From IMG/VR virus record IMGVR_UViG_3300047475_000020, positions 1-47,140 of that record: a stretch of 47,140 bases of DNA; one strand, written 5' to 3'. Every line of letters begins with the position of its first letter. Positions within the stretch are counted from its first letter, which is position 1. The notes under the pieces were generated by a model that worked only from the letters and a program-made list of their open reading frames with translations, did not search any database and had not been told where the DNA came from. The stretch is from a virus. Position numbers and translations under genes: made by a program. Shown here in pieces: positions 8,416 through 16,551 of this stretch.

Positions 8416-9125
8416 TGTAAAGACACTCCGTGTATTTTATTTGTACCAGTCAAAGAAGAACCTACTATTTTCCAACGAACTTGAACTTGAGGACTTGAAG
8501 AACCAGTTAAAGATGTGCTACCAGAAAATATTTTGATACCACTTGAACCAGCTTGATAACCTTCATCAGTTAATGTTATGTTATTAAATGTTGAGTTGTC
8601 TCTAGTAGCACTTATTGTAAAGTCTGAAGTTCCATCTGGTAATTCTGCGAATAAAACTATTCTTGCTGTACTTGGTGTTGTATTTGCAGTAAATGTATCT
8701 GATATTAATGTCATAGAAGTTGTTGAATTACTAAATGTATCTGCACTTGCATCATATGTTGCATTTGAACTTTCAGCAGTATCTACACCAGTGTTATCGT
8801 GAAATTCGTCTACTACACCATCTACTAAATTAAATATTGTGAGTCCATCATTAACTGCCATCTTGAAACCTAACACACCAACATTAAATGCATTTTCATC
8901 AATACCAGCTGTATCAATAGCACCAAATGAACCATCACCACGAACAAATTGTGATGGTGGGCCAGGTAGTGCTAACTTAGTTGCTGAAATATTTGCACTA
9001 GGAGAGATGTTTTCGTTTTTTACTTCTGCACCTATCTTAGAGCTATCAACTGAACCAGTATTTATTTCACCACTTCCAATAGCGTCATTACTTAAATTTT
9101 GATTCTCTAACTTTGTTATGCCCAT
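8406..9125 (-). CDS. Core-less adhesin paralogue B (239 aa)
   Basis: This paralogue contains only the two conserved shells. Residues 1-132 match the N-terminal module (core FNVGVLGFKMAVNDGLTIFN) and residues 136-239 match the C-terminal module (TSMTLISDTFTANTTP to the final LQWE). The 300-400-residue Gly-rich centre found in the other four copies is absent, with just a few residues (FSNST) at the junction. The frame is intact and both ends are coupled to neighbours by 10-nt overlaps, so this looks like a functional minimal form rather than a pseudogene. It may be a structural adaptor or an acceptor for core exchange by recombination. Confidence 0.85.
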   Translation of the reverse strand: MGITKLENQNLSNDAIGSGEINTGSVDSSKIGAEVKNENISPSANISATKLALPGPPSQFVRGDGSFGAIDTAGIDENAFNVGVLGFKMAVNDGLTIFNLVDGVVDEFHDNTGVDTAESSNATYDASADTFSNSTTSMTLISDTFTANTTPSTARIVLFAELPDGTSDFTISATRDNSTFNNITLTDEGYQAGSSGIKIFSGSTSLTGSSSPQVQVRWKIVGSSLTGTNKIHGVSLQWE

Positions 9126-11014
9126 TGTAGTGCAACTCCGTGAATTTTATTTGTACCAGTAAGTGATGACCCAACAACTTTCCACCTCATCTGAACTTGT
9201 GGACTAGCACTTCCAGTTAAAGGTGTACTACCAGTATATATTTTAATACCACTTGAACCACTTACATACCCAGTATCAGTTAATGATACTGAATTGTATG
9301 TTGTATTATCTCTTGTTACTGATATTGCAACATCAGTATTTAAATCATCTGCTATTTCTGCAAACAACACAACTCTTGAAGTAGATGGTGTCGCACTCGC
9401 AGTAAATGTATCTGATACTAAAGTCATACTTGTTGCACTTGAACCAGCATCAAAAACTAAAAGAATACCACCATCACCACCAGCATTTGTTCTACCACTA
9501 GTTGACCCTTCACCTCTAGCTCCATCAGCAAAAAGTGCTTGTCTTGGTGAAGGCAATCCAGTATAATATGGTGCTTCGTCAAATACACTTAATGGAGTAG
9601 GATTTGATGCACTACCAACTGCTGCTTCATATTCTAAAGATGGAGTTGCAACATATGTAGGATTAGAGTATCCAGCACCTCCACCAGCACCACCAGTATA
9701 ACCGCCTGGGTCAGATGTACCACCACCTCCGTGATATCCAGAACCACCACCACCATAGTGATAAGGTGGATAACCCATACCACCACCTTGAAAATGTATT
9801 GCATCTGGGTGTGGAGACTCTTGTGTCCACTCTGCTGGCCCAAATCCAGAACCCTCACCAAAAGGATATGCCCCTAAATGTCCGTTTGCTTCTTGGTCTG
9901 CACCCCCACCAGATGCATTACTACCACCAGAACTAGCAGTAGGTACACTAAACCCACCAGAACCATTAGTTCCAGCAGTAAATCCACCACCACCACCTTG
10001 TGCTGCTGGAGCACCGTTTGAATTTTCACCAGCACCACCAGAACCTACAATTAAAACTGCTTCACTAGCATTAGTTGGAGAAACTGTATCTGAAAAACCT
10101 GGCCCTTCAAATGGATAATTATTAGGTGTGCCTGGTGTATGATAATTTCCAGTTTCATTATATGTACCACCCTCTATGATTGTGACTTCACTATCAAATA
10201 TACCAGTAAAACCACCACTTCCACCAGTAGAACCATAAGCACCACCACCATAACCACCAGTAGCACCTATATCTGAACTTGGATATTGGGGGGTACTGTA
10301 TTGTGGGCCAGCTCCTCCTTCACCTACAACATAATCCCAAGTAGCACCAGCGATTGATGGACTTGCTATTGTACCTTGTACACTACCACCAGAACCTCCA
10401 GAACCAGCGGCATTGTTTCCAGCACCAGCACCAACCATAGTTGCTTCTATTGAAGTTGTTAATGTGGGAAATGTTATACTACCTTGAGTTCCAAATGCAC
10501 CGAATGTAGCTTCTTGAGAAGTGTATGTAATTAATGGTGCGTGTTCTGGGTTTTCAAATGTAACTGCATCTACACCAAGATGCATTGCAACACCAGGCGT
10601 TGGTGATAAATTTTGATAAAAATCTGATGCTGATTCGTAAGATGCGTTTGAGTTTTCGCCAGTATCAATACCACCTTCACTATTAAATTCGTCTACGATA
10701 CCATCAACAAGATTAAAAATAGTGAGTCCTTCATTGACTGCGAGTTTAAAACCTAACACACCAACATTAAATGCATTAGTACCTACTGCACTTAAATCAA
10801 CAGTACCAAAACTTCCATCACCTTTTAAAAAATCTGATGAACTTCCAGGCAAACTAAATTTATTTAATGCGATTGCAGCTGATGGAGAAATATCACTATT
10901 GGTGATTGTTGCATTTGATATATCAGCAGTTGAAATTGAATTAGGTTGAATCTGTCCAGAACTAACTTTACCAGATTCTTCAATCATATTGCTGTTTACT
11001 TTAGTATCAGACAT
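9116..11014 (-). CDS. Glycine-rich adhesin paralogue C (632 aa)
   Basis: The largest of the five shell-and-core paralogues. Residues 1-133 form the N-terminal module (AFNVGVLGFKLAVNEGLTIF). Residues about 185-520 form a Gly-rich core whose entry sequence (SIEATMVGAGAGNNAAGSGG) differs clearly from the VLVVGGGG entry of copies A and D. The core is rich in Gly, Ser, Pro and Tyr with a FxGGGMGYPPYHYGGGG-like stretch. Residues 529-632 are the C-terminal module. It starts 5 nt after the stop of gp16, and its last 10 nt overlap the start of paralogue B. A receptor-binding role is inferred from architecture. Confidence 0.85.
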   Translation of the reverse strand: MSDTKVNSNMIEESGKVSSGQIQPNSISTADISNATITNSDISPSAAIALNKFSLPGSSSDFLKGDGSFGTVDLSAVGTNAFNVGVLGFKLAVNEGLTIFNLVDGIVDEFNSEGGIDTGENSNASYESASDFYQNLSPTPGVAMHLGVDAVTFENPEHAPLITYTSQEATFGAFGTQGSITFPTLTTSIEATMVGAGAGNNAAGSGGSGGSVQGTIASPSIAGATWDYVVGEGGAGPQYSTPQYPSSDIGATGGYGGGAYGSTGGSGGFTGIFDSEVTIIEGGTYNETGNYHTPGTPNNYPFEGPGFSDTVSPTNASEAVLIVGSGGAGENSNGAPAAQGGGGGFTAGTNGSGGFSVPTASSGGSNASGGGADQEANGHLGAYPFGEGSGFGPAEWTQESPHPDAIHFQGGGMGYPPYHYGGGGSGYHGGGGTSDPGGYTGGAGGGAGYSNPTYVATPSLEYEAAVGSASNPTPLSVFDEAPYYTGLPSPRQALFADGARGEGSTSGRTNAGGDGGILLVFDAGSSATSMTLVSDTFTASATPSTSRVVLFAEIADDLNTDVAISVTRDNTTYNSVSLTDTGYVSGSSGIKIYTGSTPLTGSASPQVQMRWKVVGSSLTGTNKIHGVALQWA

Positions 11015-11019
11015 TTTAC

Positions 11020-11409
11020 CTACTTGTTATTTTTTAACATTTTTTGTAGTTCTGTTGTAGAACCAACAAACAATGCATTAGTTACATTCTTCGGCCCTTT
11101 GTCTGGTAATTCTTTCAACTTTTGCATCTTCAAATGTAAATCACCAAGTTTCTCTGTGACCTCTGCAACATTTTTTATGAGTTGTCCAGCAACTTCATAT
11201 GTTCTTGGATGTTCACTTTCTCTTGCAAGGTCTAATATACCCTCTATTGCATCTTGTCCTTTTTCAACTAATGAATAAAAATTTTGTCTTTGATATTCAA
11301 AATCATTACCTTCATTATTTGTTTTGACAACAGTTTTTGGTTTATCTTCAACCTTCATAATTTGTTCACCTATCAATGTTTCATCTAGAATATTATTTAC
11401 TTTTGACAT
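11020..11409 (-). CDS. 16: Small terminase subunit gp16
   Basis: A 129-residue helical protein. The central part contains an ESEHPRTYEVAGQLIKNVAE helix (about residues 65-84), and the C-terminal VTNALFVGSTTELQKML (about 108-124) aligns with the T4 gp16 motif NATVFMGSPTELMDEI. The small terminase recognises viral DNA and stimulates gp17 ATPase and cleavage activity. It is shorter than the 164-aa T4 protein. Its start shares one nucleotide with the stop of the upstream fibre gene. Unusually, three adhesin genes lie between it and gp17. Confidence 0.9.
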   Translation of the reverse strand: MSKVNNILDETLIGEQIMKVEDKPKTVVKTNNEGNDFEYQRQNFYSLVEKGQDAIEGILDLARESEHPRTYEVAGQLIKNVAEVTEKLGDLHLKMQKLKELPDKGPKNVTNALFVGSTTELQKMLKNNK

Positions 11410-12272
11410 TATTCATTTACACCATAAACAATAAATTTTCCCTCATCTATTGTACCACTTGCTGGATAAAACCTTATCCAATTCATTGCAGATGCTAATG
11501 AACTTGTAAAGTAATTTATAATACCATAATGATTATTATTGTTATTATAATGAATCCAATTAACTATATATTTTTTGTAATCATTAGTATCTGACCTACC
11601 AAAATTCACACAATCAATCTCAAAATAATTTCCTATATTTGCTTTAAAATTCCAACCAGCAAATTCATAATAGTTTGTATCAGTAGCAGCACCCAGAGAG
11701 TGAGATGCAGAACCTAACTGTGAATAGTGAGAACCATAAGAACTAGTAAATGATACAGTTGAACCATTATCTGGTGAATCAGACATTCTTAAATCAACTG
11801 TGCCTGAAAGTGTAAGATTATGAACTACGATTTTAAATCTAGTATAACCAGTCATTACTGTATTATTAAATATTACTTCAGAAACACTGCCTGTAACATC
11901 TGTTTCTGCAATTTTAACATTAGTACCAGCAGAACCAAATTCAAATGCACTACCAGCATCATTAACTTTAAGAGCTTGTCCACTTGAACCCAATGTGTTT
12001 ATGTTAAATAAGTTTACTTTATCAATAAAAGTTTCGTCAAAAAGTATTCTATCATCTGCATTTGTACTAGAACCATCTGTACCATTTAATGATAAAAAGT
12101 CGCCCTTGTTTGCACCAGCGCCATCTGTTCCATCTAATATAATTGAATCGTTTTGCAGACCTAATCGTGTATCTGCATCTATTTTTGTTTTTGATATACT
12201 AGAGTTTGCAATATCAACAGCCTGTATTGATGCATCTGCAATAGCTCTACTTGGTAATGTTCTTATTGCCAC
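11409..12272 (-). CDS. Putative tail fibre protein with GTG start (287 aa)
   Basis: The start codon is GTG, with an AGGAG ribosome binding site 6 nt upstream; no better ATG is available. The N-terminus (SRAIADASIQAVDIANSSIS) is the ladder-like repeat common in phage fibres. Residues about 43-85 carry two GTD loops (ILDGTDGAGANKGD and LNGTDGSSTNADDR), followed by FDETF and an LFNINTLGSSGQALKVNDAG segment. That block recurs almost unchanged in the fibre gene at 31746-32681, and both proteins end in a LRFYP or IRFYP...G.....YG motif. It lies between gp15 and gp16, where T4 has no fibre gene. Receptor or fibre function is inferred. Confidence 0.8.
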   Translation of the reverse strand: MAIRTLPSRAIADASIQAVDIANSSISKTKIDADTRLGLQNDSIILDGTDGAGANKGDFLSLNGTDGSSTNADDRILFDETFIDKVNLFNINTLGSSGQALKVNDAGSAFEFGSAGTNVKIAETDVTGSVSEVIFNNTVMTGYTRFKIVVHNLTLSGTVDLRMSDSPDNGSTVSFTSSYGSHYSQLGSASHSLGAATDTNYYEFAGWNFKANIGNYFEIDCVNFGRSDTNDYKKYIVNWIHYNNNNNHYGIINYFTSSLASAMNWIRFYPASGTIDEGKFIVYGVNE

Positions 12273-12288
12273 TTTATTCTCCTACTCT

Positions 12289-12296
12289 TATTTATT
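12289..12296 (-). promoter_or_regulatory. Late-promoter-like box upstream of the GTG-start fibre gene
   Basis: The minus strand reads AATAAATA, one base off TATAAATA. It spans the gp15 stop and the 19-nt gap before the fibre gene, 17 nt upstream of the GTG start. Spacing fits, but the string is simple and AT-rich. Confidence 0.35.
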
Positions 12297-13092
12297 CATC
12301 ACTACCAGTTTTTGGATTAAACTCTTTTGCATCTTGGAAGAAAGATGTTGTTTCGTTGAATCCAAAGTTATCATCAAAATCAGCAGATACTGGTTCTGGT
12401 GTGACACTATATCTTTGTTCTCTCTTAGGTGATTTGTCTGGTAAATCTGTAAACTGGTCAACTTGAACTGATTTGATAACAGACTGTGAAGTAACAGGCC
12501 CATACAAATAAAATTTTGCAGTAAAAGATAATGTATAAATGATTGCTCGTCTTGTTGTAAAATCACCCTCGTAATTATCTTCGTAATCTATACCAGTCAA
12601 TACAATAGGCACATCTCTTTTTTGTTTCATATCTAAATTATCATTGACTGTGATTGTATATTCTGGTTGAAAAAAAGGTAATATCTGTTCTATAATTTGT
12701 AGTGCATCATCACCACTTTTTGCCATAACAAATAATTGTAAATCAACATTATAAGGTACAGGCATATATTGTGTTTCTAATTTAGAAGAACCTTTTGCAC
12801 TTGTTTTTCTAATCTTTGTAACACGATTTAATTTTCTAGTTGTATCGTAAGAAAGTGTTTGTATCTCAAATGCAATTCTAGGTAAAGTAATCGCAGTTGT
12901 TTTACTAATACTTGCATCTTCTCTAATTCTTGTAAGGAACTTTTGTTTAGGCCCATATGCTAATGGAACTTTCATAGATTGTGTAATATTACCAGAACTA
13001 TTCTTTCTGATAATTTGAATATTATTAAAAATAGTACCAAATGATACTATGATTTTTCTAATCGTTTCGTGATAAAATTGTTGTCCTAACAT
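12292..13092 (-). CDS. 15: Tail sheath terminator / tail completion protein gp15
   Basis: A 266-residue protein close to T4 gp15 (272 aa). It caps the tail sheath and tube and joins the finished tail to the neck. Matches to T4 gp15 include the N-terminal FYHETIRK...FGTIFNNIQI region, the EQILPFFQPEYTITVND block (about residues 141-157; T4 has EQILPYFQPHF) and RDVPIVLTGIDYEDNYEGDF followed by TRRAIIYTLSF. The start codon shares one nucleotide with the gp14 stop. The gene order 13-14-15 is the same as in T4. Confidence 0.95.
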   Translation of the reverse strand: MLGQQFYHETIRKIIVSFGTIFNNIQIIRKNSSGNITQSMKVPLAYGPKQKFLTRIREDASISKTTAITLPRIAFEIQTLSYDTTRKLNRVTKIRKTSAKGSSKLETQYMPVPYNVDLQLFVMAKSGDDALQIIEQILPFFQPEYTITVNDNLDMKQKRDVPIVLTGIDYEDNYEGDFTTRRAIIYTLSFTAKFYLYGPVTSQSVIKSVQVDQFTDLPDKSPKREQRYSVTPEPVSADFDDNFGFNETTSFFQDAKEFNPKTGSDE

Positions 13093-14261
13093 TATGTTTC
13101 CTTCCCAGCGTCACCAAATGGATTTGATTCACTAAAGTCTAATATTGTATTATCTAAGTTTTCAAAATCTTCAATCTGAGATTTTTCATCAATAGTATCT
13201 ACATTATATTCTTCATTAATTAGATAATGATTTTCTTCTTTCATTTCAGTTATTGTTGCAGTAAACCCATTGTTTCTACCAGTAATAACTTCATCTTTTG
13301 CAAATGTTCCAGTTATATATTCAAAGTGTAATGTGTTACTATTTATTAACTTAATATAAGCCTGTCCACCGTTTGCACCAGTGATAACTTCGTCTAATTC
13401 AAACGCACCAGTTTCATCTTTAACTGTAATGTAATAAGTATCAGCAGTTTCAAGTAGTATAGAACTCGCACCAAACTGTGTTTCAGAAATTAAATTATCA
13501 CCAGCATCAGAATCACTACCATCTGTTCTATCTAATAATAATAAATCATTATCTTCTAATGAAATTTCTTCTGTGTATGTTCCAGTTTGTTCTAATGTGA
13601 ATTGATATGAAAGTGCATCTAAACTACTATCAGTTTCTATTTGGTCAATCGCACTTACACCAGTATCAAGACCCTCACTACCATATTCAAATAATCTACA
13701 TTTTAATTTATAGACTGGATTGTTATCTAATTGAAAGAAAGGTTCATCGTGGTCAACAAAACTGATTTCAAACATTTTATTAATAATAGGATGAAAAACT
13801 AAATCACCCTCTAAAGGTCTATCTGCATCAGTAGATTCATCTTCATTTACAAGATATGCACTTTCACTTGTGGTTGTTTCATCTTCTAATAATACTGCAC
13901 CAAAAGTTTCAGTAGTACCAGACTCTAAAACAACTTGTTTTGTTATGTCTTGAAATCTTTCTTTACTTACGACAAAAGTAACTTCATCTTTGATATCTAA
14001 ACCAAACTTTGATACTAATTCTTTCTCACCCTCAAGACCACCCTCTGCATTTTCTACATACATTTCTATAAGTTGTGATTCAGAAAAAGTTGAAGATGTA
14101 TCTTCACCAAATAAAGTATCTTCATTTACAAATGTTCTATTTACATAATAGACATCGTGTCCGTGAATCTGGATAGCTTCTTTGATTAGATTTTTATATA
14201 AGTTTCTCTCGGCAGATATAGAAGTTTTATTACTGTCGTGAAAAAATTTGTTGACTGCCAT
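13092..14261 (-). CDS. 14: Neck protein gp14 with inserted repeat loops (389 aa)
   Basis: The N-terminal about 110 residues match T4 gp14, including EAIQIHGHDVYYVNRTFV, DTLFGEDTSSTF and KFGLDIKDEVTF. gp14 joins gp13 in the neck that seals the filled head and receives the tail. At 389 residues it is far longer than T4 gp14 (256). The extra sequence after about residue 210 is acidic and includes a GTD-type loop (LLDRTDGSDSDAGDNLI) and a pair of GExIxG-type hairpins (FELDEVITGANGGQ and FAKDEVITGRNNGF). These same modules occur in other structural proteins of this window. It lies 3 nt after the gp13 stop. Confidence 0.9.
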   Translation of the reverse strand: MAVNKFFHDSNKTSISAERNLYKNLIKEAIQIHGHDVYYVNRTFVNEDTLFGEDTSSTFSESQLIEMYVENAEGGLEGEKELVSKFGLDIKDEVTFVVSKERFQDITKQVVLESGTTETFGAVLLEDETTTSESAYLVNEDESTDADRPLEGDLVFHPIINKMFEISFVDHDEPFFQLDNNPVYKLKCRLFEYGSEGLDTGVSAIDQIETDSSLDALSYQFTLEQTGTYTEEISLEDNDLLLLDRTDGSDSDAGDNLISETQFGASSILLETADTYYITVKDETGAFELDEVITGANGGQAYIKLINSNTLHFEYITGTFAKDEVITGRNNGFTATITEMKEENHYLINEEYNVDTIDEKSQIEDFENLDNTILDFSESNPFGDAGKET

Positions 14262-14264
14262 AAC

Positions 14265-15083
14265 TTATCCTACCATATAATTTATTGGTAACTCAAATCC
14301 TAGTTTCATTTCTTCTTCTAACTTAGTGATTTCATCTAACGCTTGTTGATAGATTGCTTCACCGTTCATAGTAACTCCACCTAACATTTGAACACCATTA
14401 AATTTTGATAGGTTAGAACCCCATTGTTTTTTAATTAATGCAGTTGCATATCTTTTTAAATACATATCATCAAATACATCTGTGTATACTGCTGGGTCTA
14501 ATTTTCTATAACATTCAATTAAAAGAAAATCACCGTTATTGAAATCTTTTTCCATATCTGCGTGAATGTATAATCTGTTTTGATGTTCTTTAAAATCTAT
14601 TGGATATTCACCAGTAAGAATGTGGTCTAGAAAATCTAGATGCCTCATTGTCATTTCATAGTGAATTATTGAAGTTGAACTGAAATCATATAAATCATTT
14701 AGTCTTAATTGATAACGAACATCAAATAAATTTTGAGTTAATTTATCTGTTACTGGGTATACTTTTACAACTGATAATACACTATCTGGAATAGGTAAAT
14801 AATTTTCTTGTTGTAAGAAGTCTGCTGTAATTGAACTATCAACCTTATCAGTTGCTGTAACTGCACTTTCATTACTTCTCATTCTTGTAATTTCAGTGGT
14901 TGTCAGTTGATGTTTTAAATATACTCTTTCAATACCATCATAGTGGTATTTTGAAAAATATTGTAAAGCTTCATCTACTCTATCATCTAATTGGTCATCA
15001 GATATATTGATATCAATGACACCTTTACCTAATGCTCTTAAACAATATTCTTTAAATGTTGACTTTGAAGTAGGTACTGCCAT
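14265..15083 (-). CDS. 13: Neck protein gp13
   Basis: A 272-residue protein (T4 gp13 has 309). It starts the neck cluster and connects the portal to gp14 and the tail. The N-terminal half shows INISDDQLDDRVDEALQYFS and YHYDGIERVYL, matching the T4 pattern of VELTPDQIYDCIQRAL and YHFDGL. The C-terminus shows YLKRYATALIKKQWG and MLGGVTMNGEAIYQQA, equivalent to the T4 LPGGVTIDGQRLIEEA. The gene is preceded by a perfect late promoter box and an AAGGA ribosome binding site, so it probably heads the neck and packaging transcript. Confidence 0.95.
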   Translation of the reverse strand: MAVPTSKSTFKEYCLRALGKGVIDINISDDQLDDRVDEALQYFSKYHYDGIERVYLKHQLTTTEITRMRSNESAVTATDKVDSSITADFLQQENYLPIPDSVLSVVKVYPVTDKLTQNLFDVRYQLRLNDLYDFSSTSIIHYEMTMRHLDFLDHILTGEYPIDFKEHQNRLYIHADMEKDFNNGDFLLIECYRKLDPAVYTDVFDDMYLKRYATALIKKQWGSNLSKFNGVQMLGGVTMNGEAIYQQALDEITKLEEEMKLGFELPINYMVG

Positions 15084-15102
15084 AACTAATCCTTTTTATA
15101 AC

Positions 15103-15110
15103 TATTTATA
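15103..15110 (-). promoter_or_regulatory. T4-type late promoter upstream of gp13
   Basis: The minus strand reads TATAAATA exactly, 20 nt upstream of the gp13 start, in the 38-nt gap after the 2OG oxygenase gene. The expected start of transcription leaves a leader of about 14 nt that still includes the AAGGA ribosome binding site. Confidence 0.7.
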
Positions 15111-15121
15111 ATAAAAAGAGA

Positions 15122-15868
15122 TTATGTTCGTTTTTCAGCACCCTTCATAGTAAGAAAACCTTTCGCATCGTGTCCTTCTCTTTCGTCTTTAAATTTAAGA
15201 CCTTTTTTTATGTGAAAAGATAAATTACCAGAAACACTTACTCTTAGACCTTTTTTACCTTTTAGTTCTGATAAATTAGGTTCTACTTCGTGTACTGCCC
15301 AAGATGGAAACATAATTAATCTGCCTGGAACTGGAGCCCAATATACTTCATTAAGTGTTTCTCTTTTTCTTAGTTTTTTTGGATTGTAAGGTAATTGAAC
15401 TGCGATTGCTTGTGCTCTAGGGTCAGAAAACCATATTTGTCCACACTTTTCTGGAGATTGTAAATAGTAAACAAAACTAAAATGTGAGCCTGGGTGAGTA
15501 TGATTACGATTATGAGCACCAAACTGAGAAACATTTGCCCACATATTATCAATGACTGGTTCTGTGTCTGGATTTAAATCCATTATTTCTTGTATTCTCA
15601 AACCTATTTTAAGTGCTTCTTTTCCTAAATCTTCATATTCCTCTCGCATATGCATATCTACTGCACTATGCCAACCTCTTGAGTTAGAACGAACAATACC
15701 CCTATTGTCGTCATCTCTCCATTTAAAAATATGTTTTAACCATTTTTTATTTCTTTCTTCATAATTTAAAATATCTTTAAAATGAAATAGTGTAGGAAAC
15801 CATATCTCAGATGTTATCTTTCCCCTATTATTTAATGGTACTTCTTGTGCGAGTTTATTAAATGTCAT
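15122..15868 (-). CDS. 2OG-Fe(II) oxygenase family protein (248 aa)
   Basis: I start it at MTFNKLAQEV, where ATGA overlaps the stop of the upstream gene by 4 nt; an in-frame ATG 24 nt further upstream is possible. The protein shows the pattern of putative 2-oxoglutarate/Fe(II) oxygenases common in marine phages. This comprises NRNHTHPGSHFSFVYYL with H123 and H125 (candidate first metal ligands), FSDPRA, and PGRLIMFPSWAVHEVEP with the distal ligand H193, followed by an RVSVSGNL segment whose Arg209 would bind 2-oxoglutarate. Members of this group hydroxylate unknown substrates. It forms a tandem pair with the next upstream gene, inside the late structural operon and just before gp13. Confidence 0.85.
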   Translation of the reverse strand: MTFNKLAQEVPLNNRGKITSEIWFPTLFHFKDILNYEERNKKWLKHIFKWRDDDNRGIVRSNSRGWHSAVDMHMREEYEDLGKEALKIGLRIQEIMDLNPDTEPVIDNMWANVSQFGAHNRNHTHPGSHFSFVYYLQSPEKCGQIWFSDPRAQAIAVQLPYNPKKLRKRETLNEVYWAPVPGRLIMFPSWAVHEVEPNLSELKGKKGLRVSVSGNLSFHIKKGLKFKDEREGHDAKGFLTMKGAEKRT

Positions 15869-16524
15869 ACATAACTTGGGCCGTGTAACCAACCCTCAAT
15901 ACAATTTCTTACACCCTTTGTAACTTTAGTAACACGCCAAGGAACAAAAGATGGGAATATAATTATTTGACCTTTTTGTCTAAATAATTTATTATCCGTA
16001 GTCATATTCATTAATTCAATATGTCCACCATCATAATCTTTGGTGTCAGATAATTGAATAATAAAAGTTAATTTTCTAAATGGTGCATTGTTTCCAATGT
16101 CTAAATGATAATTATAGAAGTTTTTGTTCTTATAACAAACTATTTGTGGATTGTCTGCTTGATAAAAACCAGCAAGTTGCATTTTAAAATTTTTATCATT
16201 AGCTTGTTGTGCAAGTTCTAACACTTTAGTATAGGGCCAACCTTTATCGTTCATAGGTAAAGATTGTTGTGTTGCTTTTCTCACACCTTTTAATGAACTA
16301 TCAACCCATAATTCTTTAACTGTTTCTTTTACTATTGCATCACATTCTTTTTCTGCAAAAAACTGTGATGTTAATATAGAAACTATATTTTTATTACCTA
16401 CCAGTTTGACAATATTTTTATCATCTGGTTCAACAATATTTTTTTCTTGGGGTTCTTCTTTTTTTTCTTCCTCTTTTTTAGGAAGTTCCAGAGTATCAAT
16501 CTCTGAGTCTGTAAATGTATTCAT
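15865..16524 (-). CDS. Prolyl-4-hydroxylase-like 2OG oxygenase, distal His replaced (219 aa)
   Basis: After a charged, low-complexity N-terminus (about residues 1-45, Lys/Glu-rich) comes a P4Hc/PKHD-type fold. It shows YHLDIG with the HxD iron motif (H140, D142), then LTFIIQLSDTKDYDGGHIEL and the FPSFVPWRVTKVTKGVRNC segment ending in GWLHGP. In active relatives the segment usually reads FPS..(x)HRVTPVT.G.R, so the distal iron-binding His is Trp196 here; the codon is a clear TGG. The 2OG-binding Arg206 is kept. The enzyme may be inactive, use another ligand, or act as a partner of the neighbouring oxygenase, to which it is coupled by a 4-nt ATGA overlap. Confidence 0.85.
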   Translation of the reverse strand: MNTFTDSEIDTLELPKKEEEKKEEPQEKNIVEPDDKNIVKLVGNKNIVSILTSQFFAEKECDAIVKETVKELWVDSSLKGVRKATQQSLPMNDKGWPYTKVLELAQQANDKNFKMQLAGFYQADNPQIVCYKNKNFYNYHLDIGNNAPFRKLTFIIQLSDTKDYDGGHIELMNMTTDNKLFRQKGQIIIFPSFVPWRVTKVTKGVRNCIEGWLHGPSYV

Positions 16525-16551
16525 AATTTTTCACCTTTTAATAATTATACA

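Noticed and set aside
8020-9125. Paralogue B as a pseudogene made by deletion of its core
   Set aside because: The frame is intact, both shells are complete, and start and stop overlaps with neighbours are kept, so loss of function is not supported by the sequence.
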